A DNA stretch of 64,000 nt, taken from the NCBI GenBank assembly GCA_947462335.1, contig OX381704.1, positions 27,241,955 through 27,305,954 of the forward strand, read 5' to 3'. This document shows positions 16,198 to 29,529 of the stretch, in pieces; positions within the stretch are counted from its first letter, which is position 1, and the number at the start of each line of letters is the position of its first letter. The translations under genes and the position numbers were made by a program. Source of the stretch: Harmothoe impar. Its lineage: Eukaryota; Annelida; Polychaeta; Phyllodocida; Polynoidae. The notes below the pieces were generated by a model. It searched no databases, was not told where the DNA came from, and saw only the letters and a program-made list of their open reading frames with translations.

Positions 16198-16739
16198 AAT
16201 CATCGTCTTGACAAATCTGATGCGTTAATGATATGATAGCATTATGAGAAATCCTTCGCCGCCAGTTAATACATAAATTAATACATCAATTTCATATATC
16301 ATTTGAGTCATCATTAGGAGCGAATACTAGTAGTAGCCTCTATAGCAACACTATTTCTCACATGTATTATGCAGAAGGGATCAGTATAGGTCTAGTGTAT
16401 GAAAACTGTTTACAATAATATAAAGGGTAGGTCCGTGTATAATAACTACATTTGTATGATAAATCATGGTGTATACCAGATTATTGTGTATATCATTGTA
16501 TCACGTCTAAGTGAATAGACACCCGACGCCATTAAATGATAGCTAGCTTCGTCATGTAGCAATATCTAGCCTTATTATATATAGTCGTGTGTGGCCTTGA
16601 TGACCTGCCTTGGTGGGGGTATTGGGGTGAATAGCATTATGTTTATGGGTGGTTTTATACCACATCATGTCTGGACCTTGGTAAGGGTACCTTTGTGAAT
16701 ATGTAGATGTCTCATGTCCCTTTCACTATTATCACTATC

Positions 16740-17072
16740 AAAGATGGGTTAGGAGCTAATTTGGGGTCGATTTTTATTTTCCATTTAACCAACTTAGTTG
16801 TGTTCATCGTGTCCATGTAAGTAGCTTTTTAAATCATTCTGATACTTAAAGACCCATAAAATATAGAGCAAACCTTGGTCAGAATAGGTCAGGGGACCCG
16901 CCACTATTACACAGAGGGGTCTGCTGACCTGGTTTCCTCTATATTTCATGTATTTAATGTCATCAGAATGATTTAAAAGGATACACACATCTTTATATGG
17001 AATCTATGAACACAACTAAGTTGTTTAAAACAAAATAAAAATATACCCCAAATTAGCTCCTAACCCATCTTT
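16740..17072. mobile_element. Foldback MITE
   Basis: Imperfect inverted repeat over almost all of 333 bp; outermost AAAGATGGGTTAGGAGC and its inverse, with AACTTAGTTGTGTTCAT blocks pairing further in. Non-coding. Confidence 0.78.
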
Positions 17073-17369
17073 AAACTAATATTTATTCAGCAATTATTGT
17101 ATTATTCAAAGATAAGCAATGATTGATAGTATTATGAGCAAACTGACGATAGGGTACCGATATATTATACTGGCTTTCACTTCGTGTCCATAAGGTTTAT
17201 TTAAATATGGGACTTATCTGTTGGACTGATAAGGGGGATACCATTCCTCTGTAGCTAATTAGTGTGACATATCCTATTCCCTATTTCCAGAATGGAACGT
17301 ACATATCTTTCAGTTGTTATCAGGGACACCTCAATCCTTTTTAAAGTCTTGGTTTGTTATCATATTGGG

Positions 17370-17588
17370 TTAACCCTTTAAGGATAGCATGTCGCTAAAA
17401 GATGACATTTGTCGTCATGATGCATCAATGCGGCCCCAGCGAGTAACTCACCGGTGTTGCATTGGTGCATCATGCCAACCCTTCCAGGGTGTTTGAACCC
17501 CGTAGGGGCGGTATGTTGCGTGAATGCAGCACTGGCGACTTACTCACTAGGGCTGCATTCAGGTATCACGCCGTCCTTAAAGGGTTAA
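17370..17588. mobile_element. piggyBac-type MITE, copy 1
   Basis: TTAA duplication at both ends around CCCTTTAAGGA ... TCCTTAAAGGG. Interior has GTCATGATGCATCAATGC and related palindromic words. 219 bp including both TTAA, non-coding. TTAA plus CCC-starting ends is the piggyBac signature. Confidence 0.82.
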
Positions 17589-17589
17589 G

Positions 17590-20046
17590 AATGCCTGGTC
17601 CCATGCGTGGGTTAGCCAATCTATCCGCCTTGTCTTGGGGGATTACGTCGTTGCTAACATGGCCACGACCGCCCCCATATTGAACCCCTCTCCTGACCCT
17701 CTCATGTCACTTGTTATCATGGCTTGTTATCATGGATCAATCTCATTAATAATTTCTCCCTTGTTGAACTCCTGTGCCTCTTTGACGGTGCCCACTATTG
17801 GTAAGAAGATTAGAGGTCGGTATTGAAAGTACATATACAATCCATCCACATAGATTATCCTTTAATTCCTAAATCTGTGTATAGCCTCCGGTGACTTAAG
17901 ATTTAGCCTAACATAAGTAACTTGTTCCGGAATAACTATTGTCCATTACCTCAGGCTCCTCAGTCTGCGCCAAATGAGGTCAGCATATCGACTATCAAAA
18001 CTCTTTGTACATAAAGACATTTAGTCTGGTTTCCAATCACGGACAAAAAACAAATGCCCAATTTGAAAATAATCATCATGGCTTTTGTGTTTTTTGACCT
18101 ATCAGTATGACTAACTGAGATGGACCAACTAGAGCTGGGTCATAATTAGGGCCCAGCCAGTCTGTCCATGCCGCGCACGTGGTTCCCGCCAAATGTGGTC
18201 GTCACAGACGGAAATATCCTCATGTGACATTTTACATTGTTGGCCGCGTAAAACAGAAACGTTAATTGCTGTTTTTGTTGCCGCCACGGCCGTCGGGCGG
18301 CTTGCGCGGCAAACATGGGGCAGCGGGCGTCAATTTATAACCCGACAACCATACACGGGTTATGCACTTAAAATTGCCATTCTGCACCAGAGATAGTCCT
18401 TTTGGTCATAATGATCATTCATTAAATTATTTTCTCATCTCCGCTCACTGACGATGGGTGAGGGACGGTACAATGTATGTGGGTAAATGGCTGTGTATGA
18501 CTCGGCTTCTGGATAGCATATATACATCAATATTATGGTTCATTCCATTATGCCACACCCTCGTCGACAAGATGCATAAAATCCTACAATATATCATTCT
18601 ACATTTTGCAGGAGACATCAATATAAATGATAAATGAAATCTCTTGAGTCTAAACATGGATATCATTAATGTCTTATTCATCCAAGGCCAAGCTCAAAAC
18701 ACAGTTGCATGGACACACAGGTGTGGAAAGTCGATGGTAGTGTTGATATCCTTATCAGAATGCTATCTATACCATACAGCACTCAGATTGAATAACAGAG
18801 GGCAGCATGGTCACTGGTATCTAAAATGACTAAGCCCTATTTAGTGTGATAGCTGGTGAACCAAGATCAAGGTTGTAATACTGCTGTCAGCGTGCTTTAT
18901 CTGGCAATCACTGTTGTTATTAGTGCACCATAGAGACAGGGTCAGCACTATGTACAAACCCTACAAGGTGTATTCAGAGGCGTAGGGGAAAAAAACAATC
19001 TCTGAGGAGGGGGGGGGGCGTGAATATGTTTGCCCCCCCCCCAAAAAAATGATAAATTTGTCAGGACCTATTGGCTATACAGTTCCAATATAAGTGTGTA
19101 TGTGATACATCATGCATAAAAGCCGATGCTTAAAGTTGGTTGGAGTGTGGCCCCCAATGAGGATTTGCTTCCTACGTCGCCTCTGTACTATTCGAGAAGC
19201 AGTAAATATATTTTTCTTCCCCAGTAACAATTCCATAAAATAAAACTATGCTTTTCAAAGGTAAAAAGATATAACGCTTTTTTTTATATCAATAATAATT
19301 ATTATTGATTTCAATTTCTTTTCGATTTCATCCGAATTGCTGCAGAACATGCAGGGATAATAAAGGTGGAACTCCCCTTAAGGCTTAACTGTGGACACCT
19401 TCCAACTACCGTAACAGCGTATTTAAGAGCATGGTTTTCAAATATGCACTGGTTTTGAATAAGCGTCAGGGGTACAGGAGTTTCTAAATACTTAAGGTTT
19501 AAGCGCTAAAATGTGTATCTTGACCAAGCGCCTGTCTTGTACGTACACTGTGGTCTGGTGCTATTGAAACATATAAAGCACCCGGGCGCTTAAAGGAGCT
19601 ATTATGATATGACAAACATCGGCCCACACGTGTAACGTAATACCAACACAGAGGCCACATGGTATGGCTTATCTCTTTGGGCAGTGAAGGTTATTGCCTG
19701 CTGCCTCTACCAATATCAATTATAGATAAGAACCCAGTTCAAGGTTTTCCCATGTTATTCGTGTTAAAAACTGGATATCATAACGTGCACAGGGCAATTC
19801 ATGTATTGAAGTGCTCTCATGGATTAATTTGCAACTTGGCCTGTCATAAACGAGTAAACCAGATAGGGAAGCCCATTAACTTTTGATTTGAGCATATCTT
19901 TTGAAATGATCATTGACATACATATATGTGACGTAATCAAGTGCCATATGGTACCATTACCTCTGAATTTGGGCATCCAATGTCATATGCCACCAAGCTC
20001 TTTGGGTATTCCGCATTAGCGAGATACAGTGGCTCCACCTTTTGGA
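17590..20046. other. Intergenic; G/C tracts near 19006-19042
   Basis: No supported gene. A CpG-richer stretch at about 18165-18335 has a GC hairpin. A G run and a C run near 19006 and 19032 can pair. Confidence 0.4.
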
Positions 20047-20562
20047 CCACTGGTAACAATCATAACCCTTTGCTCTGCAAGGACCAGCTCAGCCAAATCT
20101 CGTGGCCGAGATTAGGGTACAGGCAGGGTGCAGGTATTGTGAATAGGGCATACCTGGACACTCCTAATGTCACCTGTGTCCAGTATAGTGTAGTGGTTAG
20201 CACTGTGGACTCATAATGCTGGGAACCCAAGTTCAAATCCCTATCAGGCCAAATAACACTGTGTCCTTTAAATAAATGTTTCTAAATTTTCTTTAGTATC
20301 GTGAATAATGTATTCTGTTTCCAAAATTGCTTTACTTATGAATTTGATTACCAGGCATTGCCTGGAAGAGATTTGAACTCAGGTACTCTGCATCATGTGT
20401 CCACAGTGCTAACCATTACACTATACTGGACACAGGTGACATTAGGAGTGTCCAGGTATGCCCTATTCACAATACCTGCACCCTGCCTGTACCCTAATCT
20501 CGGCCACGAGATTTGGCTGAGCTGGTCCTTGCAGAGCAAAGGGTTATGATTGTTACCAGTGG
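20047..20562. mobile_element. Foldback repeat: two tRNA-derived SINE-like copies head to head
   Basis: Arms 20047-20210 and 20399-20562 are exact-length inverse copies (164 bp each, very few mismatches), and weaker homology continues about 40 bp inward. Each arm has a Pol III A box (TAGTGTAGTGG at 20186-20196 on plus; TAGTGTAATGG at 20413-20423 on minus) and B box GTTCAAATC (20231-20239 plus; 20370-20378 minus) at tRNA spacing. The first has a CTCATAA loop as in elongator tRNA-Met, but acceptor and T stems do not pair, so these are not functional tRNA genes. Confidence 0.75.
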
Positions 20563-20882
20563 GAATGGCGCTATCCACTGATCATCTTGCTAAGGCCCTA
20601 TTGGACTGGTTCTGTACATCTTGCTGTGTGTGTGTATGGGGGAGGGGGGGATTTGCAGTGGCTAGACGGGAATACCACAACAGCATCAAGTTGACCATGC
20701 TGCGACCTCCTGAGTGTAATGAGTGTTTTATCTGCAGTAAGCCCTGCCAGGTAACCTCTGGTCTTAGCGGATACCTGGCTACACACACACCCTGAGCCCC
20801 TGCTCTCTCACACACCACAGACAACCAATAGTTCTAGACTCATTACACAGAGAAGACTTGTGGCAAGCCATTTGTTCACCCT
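20563..20882. other. Intergenic, nothing recognised
   Basis: Overlapping frames on both strands without known domains. Confidence 0.35.
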
Positions 20883-21112
20883 CGATATTAAAGTTTTAAA
20901 CTCTGATATCACAGTAAGAAACTCTGATATCAGAGTTTAAAACTTCGATATCAGAATTTTAAACTTCAATATCGGAGTTTAAAAATTTGATATCGGAGTA
21001 ATACACTTTGATATCAGAGATATTGGAGTTAGAAACTCTGATATTGGAGTTAGCAACTGTGATATCGGAGTTAGCAACTGTGATATTGGAGTTAGCACCT
21101 GCGATATCGGGG
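20883..21112. repeat. GATATC-containing minisatellite, about 21-bp unit
   Basis: About ten degenerate units of the form GGAGTTAGCAACTGTGATAT. Each unit carries a GATATC or GATATT core, often within a small palindrome (ACTCTGATATCAGAGT). Confidence 0.88.
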
Positions 21113-23078
21113 GTGAACATATCGCTTGCCATAGACACACCACCAAGGTCCATGGGACAAGCATTATGTATGACTAGGTTCGAGCTACTCAGGGTTGAGC
21201 AGGTCTGGGCTGGATTTGGTCAAGGGGTTGATGAAGTTTTAAAGCCCCGCGGGGGGGGGGGGGGGATTTGTCGTACAGGCTTTTATCACCCAGGGTGATT
21301 TATGCAAAATCTGTTTTGTAGTGCTTAGGGGTCATTCATGCACAAAGTCGATGTCACACAGTAGGAGAGTGGGTGGTCTTAGCCGCCAATGATAAAGGTA
21401 TGGGAGAAAAGCGTGACAAAGATGTGGGGGTCTTGAAAATGTCGCCAGGTTCAGTCCATATGGGTCCTGTTAACCTGTTGACCAGCCTTCGGCCGTCTCA
21501 GTTTTAAAGCTATCTATTTATCTGAAAATGTCCCAAATTTTCGTGACATACTTATACATATATATGGTCCCTTAATCCAATTTCCATGACCTCCGTACCC
21601 CCGGTACAAGACCGGCGCTTGTTTGAAACCCGTGGGCGCAGCCATTACTTGATCTATTACTGTCACAATGGGTACCAGTTGACCAATAATCATTTCAAAG
21701 TGAAGGCCAGGGAATTATTTCACTGGCCTAAAATTTATTCCGCTAGATTCCTATATTGCGACGTTACGGTAGTTCGTTTTCCGCTTGGTGCTACCCTGAA
21801 GGCAGCACGTTTTCAAAGCAAGGGTATTAGCATAATATTATTAGAATTAAGACGGCCAAAGATAAGGGCATTAAAATGGTAATGCAAATATGATATACTT
21901 CCAATGCCAACATTTCTTGGGCGTGGGCCACATGGAATTCAGTAGATTCCCTGGTCTAATCAGATTATCTCTCTTGCAATATACTCTTGGAACTATGCAC
22001 CTAAAAGTATGTAGCATTATATCAGTGTTTCGTGGGTTACTTTGTTAGAATTCCCCTTTCGTAGGCCATTCCAAAAAAGATATACTTGTTTCTCATCACC
22101 AAGCCATTACAAAAATGACGAGGGCGCTATTTTTACATTTTTTCCCCTATTGGTGACCAAATGGGTAGGTAATTGTGGATCTTTGGCAAACATAATTCAT
22201 AGTTCAGCAATCAAGATATGATGGCTCAGCAAACATTGTAAATATGCATATTTTCCTTGGCTCATTGAATCTGCAACACTGTAAGCTTTCATTTGATACA
22301 AAATATGCCCATATTTTCCCAACTTCAATCATATTTTCCCCTGAAAATTGCAAAAAAATACAATCTAATCACAGGGCCATAATACTCAAATGGGAATACA
22401 CTAGTCTGTTTATTGTGGATTTTGGCACTGGAATTGAACTGAACAATATTACATAACTGTGCTTTTTAAAAGGGAAATAGCATATCCAAATGAACTAAGA
22501 GGACCCCCCGAACTCTCCAGCCATTAGGCCCTTGTCCTTGTACAATGTATAGATGATTGCACTGGTTGTATTGCAGAGCTGCATGTACCTTGCACATGGC
22601 ACACATGAACACTTAATGCAAACAGCTCAAGCAGCCACTTGGACTAATCCCTGCACCACTAGTGCCCCATAGCACTCCCCTCCCCACTCCCCCTCTGTGA
22701 CCATGGTCAACGGATCCTCCAGCATGTTGAATTAAACCCATGGAGGATCAACACTCCCCCATGTGCTGGAGGCCTGTTAGTAGTGGACGAGCCAATCTGG
22801 GGCTGTGTGTGGGAAGGGGGGAGGGGGTGACGTTATCAGTACCACAGTATACCTGTACCGGTCAGCGGTCCAACTGGATGTATACCTCGGTAATCCGCCA
22901 CCACAGCCACTGCATGCCTTCCCCAAACAGGTTCACTGCCAGATATTGTGTGCCTAGGCCTCCAGACCAACCATCAGGGGCCAAAACAATGTCCTCAATC
23001 GTCTTATCCATAGTCCACACTGTGACTTAGTATGCCTCTATAGCATTACACGATATGCTGAGATATATACATACACAA
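21113..23078. other. Intergenic; G tract near 21250
   Basis: No supported gene. The 98-residue open frame at 21586-21882 (plus) has no family I recognise. Confidence 0.4.
21446..21522 (+). repeat. Dispersed repeat, copy 1 (second at 30625-30700)
   Basis: Shares CCAGGTTCAGTCC.TATGG, CCAGCCTTCG and a TTTAAA.CTAT tail with 30625-30700 in the same orientation. Confidence 0.75.
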
Positions 23079-23248
<170 letters not shown>

Positions 23249-23566
23249 TTTCTTAAATGTTCTACATGGAGCTACATCGTCAGCTAATAACGATGATTAT
23301 GGATACCACCTTTACCAAATGATAGGGAGATATTTTATTTATCTGTATCATATGAATATATATATTTTAGAGAAGGGTGAGTTCCTCTATTAAAGACATA
23401 CGATGCAATATCTTCTTACACTATGTTGTAAAACAAGAGCCCTTCAACATGTTATTGAGAATGAACCCATATATACCCTTAGTCCGTTACAAGGGTTGCC
23501 CACAGCATGTTGCCCGGGGTGTTCAGCACTACCCTTTACATCATGGCACCCCGCCTGGTCGTAGAG

Positions 23567-23777
23567 TTAAACCTTTAAGGGGACAGTAGTGCTTAATATA
23601 GCATGCCCCTGGCCGTCATGATGCATGAATGCAGCACCAACTACACCCATGTATCATGTCAGTGCACTCCCAAAGGATGGGCATGGTGCACCGTTGCAGC
23701 GCCGGTGAGTTGCTCATTGTCCCATGGTCATAAGGACAATGCCTGATCCCTGCATGGTGCCGTTCTTAACGAGTTAA
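23567..23777. mobile_element. piggyBac-type MITE, copy 2 (diverged)
   Basis: Left TTAAACCTTTAAGG, right CGTTCTTAACGAGTTAA. Interior GTCATGATGCATGAATGCAG as in copy 1. Confidence 0.7.
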
Positions 23778-23779
23778 TG

Positions 23780-26267
23780 CTATAGGGTATGGAGGGGTGG
23801 GGTGGTGATGAGTGGCCAGAGGGTTGGGGTGACCCAGGGGATGGGTGCTGATGGATCACCGTCCTCTGCAGGCATCCAGCATCAATTATACACCAGGGGA
23901 TTCCATGTGCTGTGTAGGCCATTCCCAGGGTCGGCCTTCTTGTCAAAAGGATATGTGCCTTAATTAGATGCACATTATTTTTTTAATAAAAATAAATAAA
24001 TTAACCCATTACTATGTTTTCAGGGATTGGAAAATTGGGTAAGGATATTAGACTATACTGTTAGCCCAAAAAATGACCATAATATATTCCCTATACATGT
24101 ACTAAGCATTCAGCTTATCGATACACTAATTGGATATCAGTAGTATAGGTCATGACGTTGGCCCGTGTTACCTGTGTTTTGCAGCTAGGAGGTAGCTAGA
24201 AGGTGGCAGTCTTCTAAGAAGAAGCTCTTCACACATTTATCGGGAAAGGTATGGGTGGCAGCCAGGTACCTGTCACCGCATCATACAGGTATCCTTTACT
24301 CATTCACATCATGTGCCATGTGGTGTGATAATACAGGTTACCATAGGGCCAACTCATATATGAGCCAATCATTTTAAAAAGTAAGACAAACTGCTCTGAT
24401 TGTCAAGCCAACACATCCGACATCCACTGTCGGGGATATCGCCACTCTTATTAGCATGGGTTGGAATCGGAATTACATAGACTTTTTACACATATGTCTG
24501 TAATTGAGAACAAATTGAGAGGTCCATCTATTCGCTTTTTTCTCCATATCAACCGGGAAATGATGTCTCTTGCCAATATGTTGAGTTGACTGCAAATGTA
24601 TTGCACTTTTCACTCTAGCACAATGCAAACTACGATACGCTATAACTCACCATAATTTTACAAACATATCTTAATGTTTTTGAGCAACATCCAACAACAG
24701 ACAAGGACAGATAAAATAAAACACCTGTTGCATGCCCACCGACTGACAGCAATCAATCTGCCCTTTATATACAATGTCTTTACCTTTATGGGATTGGGTC
24801 CAAGAGCGTTTATTTAGAGGTTTGTTACAAGTATTGATTCCTGACGCACGTCACGCACGTGACACCAGACCGCAGTGCCACCTGTTGGCCAAACATGGCT
24901 AAGGATCCACAGGTGGTATAAGCTGGGCACATGCTACAGTGAAACAACACAACCTGGTCTCCTACTTCTTATGTTATTGCCACAGTAATCTCACTTGGAC
25001 ACCCCCCCCCCCCCCCACATATATATATATATTATATACCTATATCTATAGATACACACACACATATACAGGCTGGCCAGGTGATGGTAGCATTCCTACC
25101 GTTATAATGAATAATAGGCCGCCTCTGGGTACCATCCCCCCCCGCACCCACCTGCCGACAGCTTCCCCATCCTTCTCCGCACTCCTGCTATGGCCGTCCA
25201 CGGTTTGTTTATCATGGTTCACTGGTGAATCACGGGGACCACAGATGGTAAGTTCAGACTAATGCCTCAACAACCAAGAGGTTAATCAGATCATGTGTAT
25301 TTGCTATTTATGTAGACGAGGATTTGTATTGATGGCTAAATATGTAACCCCCTATTCACGGCCAGCCCTTTAAACAGGTAATGCAGACACTTTTCATAGA
25401 GATTTGTCCCAAACATACTATTATAATTATGTATAGAGAACAAGGCACATTGCGGTAACATCTCTAGATATTTCTCTACTTAATTCAGGATGTAGCAACG
25501 CTGATCATAGACTGCTTTCAAACATCTTACACATAAAACCCTGGTTTCAAATAAGCGCCTGTCTAGTATTTAGTGCAAAGCTAATTAACTAAAATATGCG
25601 ACACTATGGTACCTATCAATCAGTTTTGTTATCACTAATTTTATAAGAATCTAAACCTTAGATCAACAAGAGCACATCCTTTGTCTGATCTCGAGGCCTT
25701 GACATCATGCTGAAACTATTGTCAGTTGTGCATATCAGTGGGAGAGTGTCCAGTGAGTGGACAATGGAGTGGTCAGCACCTGTAGCTTAATACAGGTGCT
25801 CCAGGTGCTTATACAATCAGACAGACCCCCTCCCGCCCCCCCCCCCCCCCCCACCCCCGCTGCTGCTCTGTTGGAACAAAGCTTTTATATTTGCACCTAA
25901 CTATGTAGGCGGAAAGACATACCCACAATACATACCTTTATTGATTACTGATATTACATGTCATAATTCTAATAATGCTTCCTTTGACGGAGCCACCTTC
26001 TCTACTAAGGTACGCGGCAGTGGTCGTCATGTACATACGTCATGCACACACGTCAGAGTTCATGACGTCATGGACGCACACCTAAGGCACTGGGCGCTAG
26101 GTGATGGTCTGTGGACGTCCTGTAAGAAATGTGGCAGGACGTACATGGTCTGCTATGTACGGCATGACACCATGCTCTCCTTCTCTCTCGCTAGAAGAGA
26201 CATTCTCCAGGTGGTTCAGACGGATGATAATACTGTGTACCGACGTCCACAATTCAGTGGGTATGCC
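23780..26267. other. Intergenic; C tracts and (TA)/(CA) repeats
   Basis: No supported gene. C runs at about 25003-25017 and 25836-25852; short TA and CA tracts at 25018-25070. Confidence 0.4.
24873..24888 (-). promoter_or_regulatory. CTCF-like motif
   Basis: CCAACAGGTGGCACTG on the minus strand, one mismatch to the CTCF core. Confidence 0.3.
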
Positions 26268-26270
26268 TTA

Positions 26271-26573
26271 GGGAGTGCTCATTTTTTAACAACAGGGGGG
26301 GGTGGTGGATTTGGGGGGGGGGGGGGTAAAAAATGTGGACCCCTTGACCGGGGGGGGGGGTAAAAAATTTAGACCCCTCTTGGGGGGGGGTGAAAAAAAT
26401 TCAACCTGTTTTGAGGGGAAAAGCCCGCGCGTTACTATGCTACAAAGGGGCGCGAACGCGCGCGATTTTGGGCCTGCCGGGGGGGGGGGGGTAAAAAATT
26501 TCAACCCCTCTAGCGGGGGGGGTGAAAAAAATCTCACCGCCCCCCCCCCTGTTGTTAAAAAATGAGCACTCCC
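26271..26573. mobile_element. PIF/Harbinger-like MITE with G-run interior (type copy)
   Basis: TTA on both sides (26268-26270, 26574-26576) around long TIRs GGGAGTGCTCATTTTTTAAC AACAGGGGGG and their inverse. Interior is tandem units of 8-12 G followed by TAAAAAATTT..GACCCCT, and a core CGCGTTACTATGCTACAAAG. A 3-bp TTA duplication with GGG-starting TIRs suits PIF/Harbinger (Tourist-like). Open frames across it are artefacts. Confidence 0.82.
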
Positions 26574-26576
26574 TTA

Positions 26577-28554
26577 GGACAAAGGTTCGGTTATTAGTTA
26601 ACAGGTGCAATAGTGATAATATAGGCCTAATACACATAAAACTCAATCAAAAATGGTGTATATATTTCATGTCAATTTGCAAGAGGGCAGCTGCGTGGGG
26701 AAAAGGTCAAGTAGGGGATGTTTCTCATGCTTTATATAAATGTACCAGGTAAGTATTAACTTAACATTAGACCTCCTAACTATGATTCCTTCCTTGACAT
26801 GTCCCCTCCCCCCCCCCCCTAGTTACCACGCCCCTGATTAATATCAGTTGAAACAAGGCCAAGATGATGTGAGAGAACACCAAATCGCTTAACAGTTGGT
26901 AGTGGTTATATTGCATATACTCTAAAGAGGTACAGATTAAATAAAACACCCATTTTACCTATGTATATCTGTTATTCATATAAAACCACAAGTTGCTGGA
27001 GCAGACGGATTGGGTTGAGACATAAGAAAATCATTCAGCCACATAATATCGCCCACTCAAGATATGGGCGAGCAGGAGAGGCAGGTATAATTATATATAT
27101 TTATGCCCCAGCTTTGAGCCCCAGAGGTTTTATAATCAAAGGCCTTCATGGTAGAGGCCTAGCCTTTGAATTATAGTAATGTGACCCCTAAACCGTTGGG
27201 GGCCAGCATTTTATACTCTGATCTTTGAAGTTAAAAATAGGTAATGCTGAAGGAACCAACTGGAGATCATTTGAATATCTTTACTGTACAGATGCTGAGT
27301 TTGATTGGTTTCTCTGCAGGATAACATGGGAGATGTATTCGCCCAATCATCACACCTGTTCCAATTAATCCCTAGAGCACTCATTTCTATCACTCTCCCG
27401 CGGTAGTAATGGTCATACGGTCAGAGATATATAAAGATTGCATTAGTGCCATATCTCATGAGATGTGTGGTACCCTAGATGTGGATGTATACTTTTACAT
27501 ATATATGCTGACGTTGATAAATCTGCCATGAGCGTTTTGTGGGCGATGGGAACAGGTTCATCTACATATGTCATGTCTATCTGTATCAAAATCAACCTAT
27601 TCTCTCCTGTTAATTGAGTTCTGTCAGCACTAATTCATACTACTCTTTTTTTTTGTACAGTGATATCTGACGGGGGTGGCGACATCATGTTTGTACATGT
27701 GTGATAAAAGCATGAACTCCTGGAATTGAGGCACTTTCTCCCAGGGCGTCCAGAGAAGAAGCTCTTTAGCCGCAAGCTCACAGAAAGAGCCCTGGACGTA
27801 GAGAATAGACGCAGCTCAACTTCACAATTAGCATCCTAATCTTGGCCGCTTGAGGAGCTGACATTTAGAAGAAAACTGGCTCATTTATCGATGTACCGAC
27901 CAGCAGGCTGACGCACTGGGAGCTATGAGTGAAGGCCCCTTTACCTACCCCACCCTAGTTCCTCACCTCCACTACTTCTCATGCACCCCCTAGCAAACCA
28001 CCACCACCACATGATTCATTCAAACTTACTACAAGTACATTCAATGTTGAAATCAAAAGTATATTTTCGCTGTCTAGGCTGGAGATGGGAGGGGCTGTAC
28101 ATGTATTTCATAAATACAGTAAATATGTATTCATTCATTTATTGTATAACATCTTGACATTACCAGGCATTTAAGCATATTAGTATACTGCAGAGTGCGC
28201 ATTAAGTCAAAGGAATCCTATGGCAGAGAATGTTGCAAACTGTGCTAAAATTGCGGTATTGCTGACCATCTACGGGGTGATAACAGCATCAGTGACTTAA
28301 ACTATACCTAAATCATCCTATCCATCCATGGCCCAAAACCCATCGTAACGATGTCATGACCATTTTAGTTTTTGTTGGATTTGGTGACACTATAGCCCAT
28401 GACAAAACGATTCGAATTAAAATCCGATCAGCTTACTGCATAAGGACTCCCTTCAAAGGTCCTTTGTCTAATAAGTGTCCTTAAACCATGTAGGCCTGGC
28501 GTGAGGGAACGTCAGCTTCAGCACGGATGCCCAGAGGCTACCTCTATACCTTCG
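26577..28554. other. Intergenic; small hairpin at 27747-27798
   Basis: No supported gene. Poly-C near 26808. CGTCCAG and GCTCTTT pair with AAAGAGC and CTGGACG at 27747-27798. Confidence 0.4.
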
Positions 28555-28920
28555 TTAACCCTTTAAGGACTGCTTGCTGCCCCTTCAACCCCGTAACGCA
28601 GGGTTTGTAGACAACTGTGTGCCATCTGTCGTGATGATGTGTAAATGCACCTTGCTAGGCCTGCATACATGCATCATGCCAACACTACGGGGTTGATCCA
28701 TTCCCAATGATCGTCTGCATGATGCATGAATGTAGTCCTGGTGAGTCTGCTTGCCAGGTCCTATGGGGTTGATACATTCCTAAAGGCTCGTCAGCTTGAT
28801 GCATGAATGCAGCACTCGCGAGTAAACGACCCACCGCTGCATTAATGCAGCATAGTGACAAATCCAAAGGTCGCTATGCAATAATTAATTCAAAGCAATA
28901 CGCCGCTCCTAAAGGGTTAA
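28555..28920. mobile_element. piggyBac-type MITE, copy 3 (long form)
   Basis: TTAACCCTTTAAGGAC at the left, CTCCTAAAGGGTTAA at the right. 366 bp with the ATGATGCATGAATG motif repeated inside, suggesting an internal duplication. Confidence 0.8.
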
Positions 28921-29529
28921 CTACTTTAGTTAAGCTAATGTGCCAACCTAGATGATACTTAAAGTGTCTCTCCTCTACGTGAGGTGGGCTAGAGATCGTG
29001 TCATAGACGTCACAGCGTGGAACTACAGCTACGCCACCAAGTCATGCTAAATGACGTAGTTACCCTAGAGGGCATCTTAATTCCGTACATAATTCAGTAG
29101 TGCAGATAACGTGAGAGGGGGTATTTACACATCATGTTTAATTTCAATTTCCCCATTACAATTAAGCCTGCCTCTTTTACATGGATAAGAACCGCGGTGT
29201 ATTTACCAGTCGTTGGATTTATATGTAGAAGGTACAGTTTCATCACTATGTACATGTCCATATTGACTATAGTAGACACTTAAACATTCAAAGATGAAAG
29301 TCTAGCCCTGAGAATATACAGTGGTAACAGGAGTACATGTATATACTTGGAGGCTGGTGATCTGGAGGTAGTTGGCCTTTACAGGCCTGACCTCCATCAA
29401 TCAATGAACCAACCTCCCCACACTGCGTCTACCTGAACACCAGACTTCAGTTAACACCTAACGTCTTCATTTAAACTTGCTTAACATGGTAATGGCCGTG
29501 TGATGGCCGGCGGCGTTTTAAGTTCATTT

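Noticed and set aside
20179..20252. Functional tRNA-Met gene
   Set aside because: A and B boxes and CTCATAA loop are present, but acceptor and T stems do not pair.
25941..26363. 140-residue plus-strand ORF with Cys and His residues as a zinc-finger-like gene
   Set aside because: Cys/His spacing fits no known finger, and the end runs into the G-run MITE.
26286..26646. Gly/Pro-rich frames on both strands
   Set aside because: Translated G-run MITE interior; no codon bias or homology.
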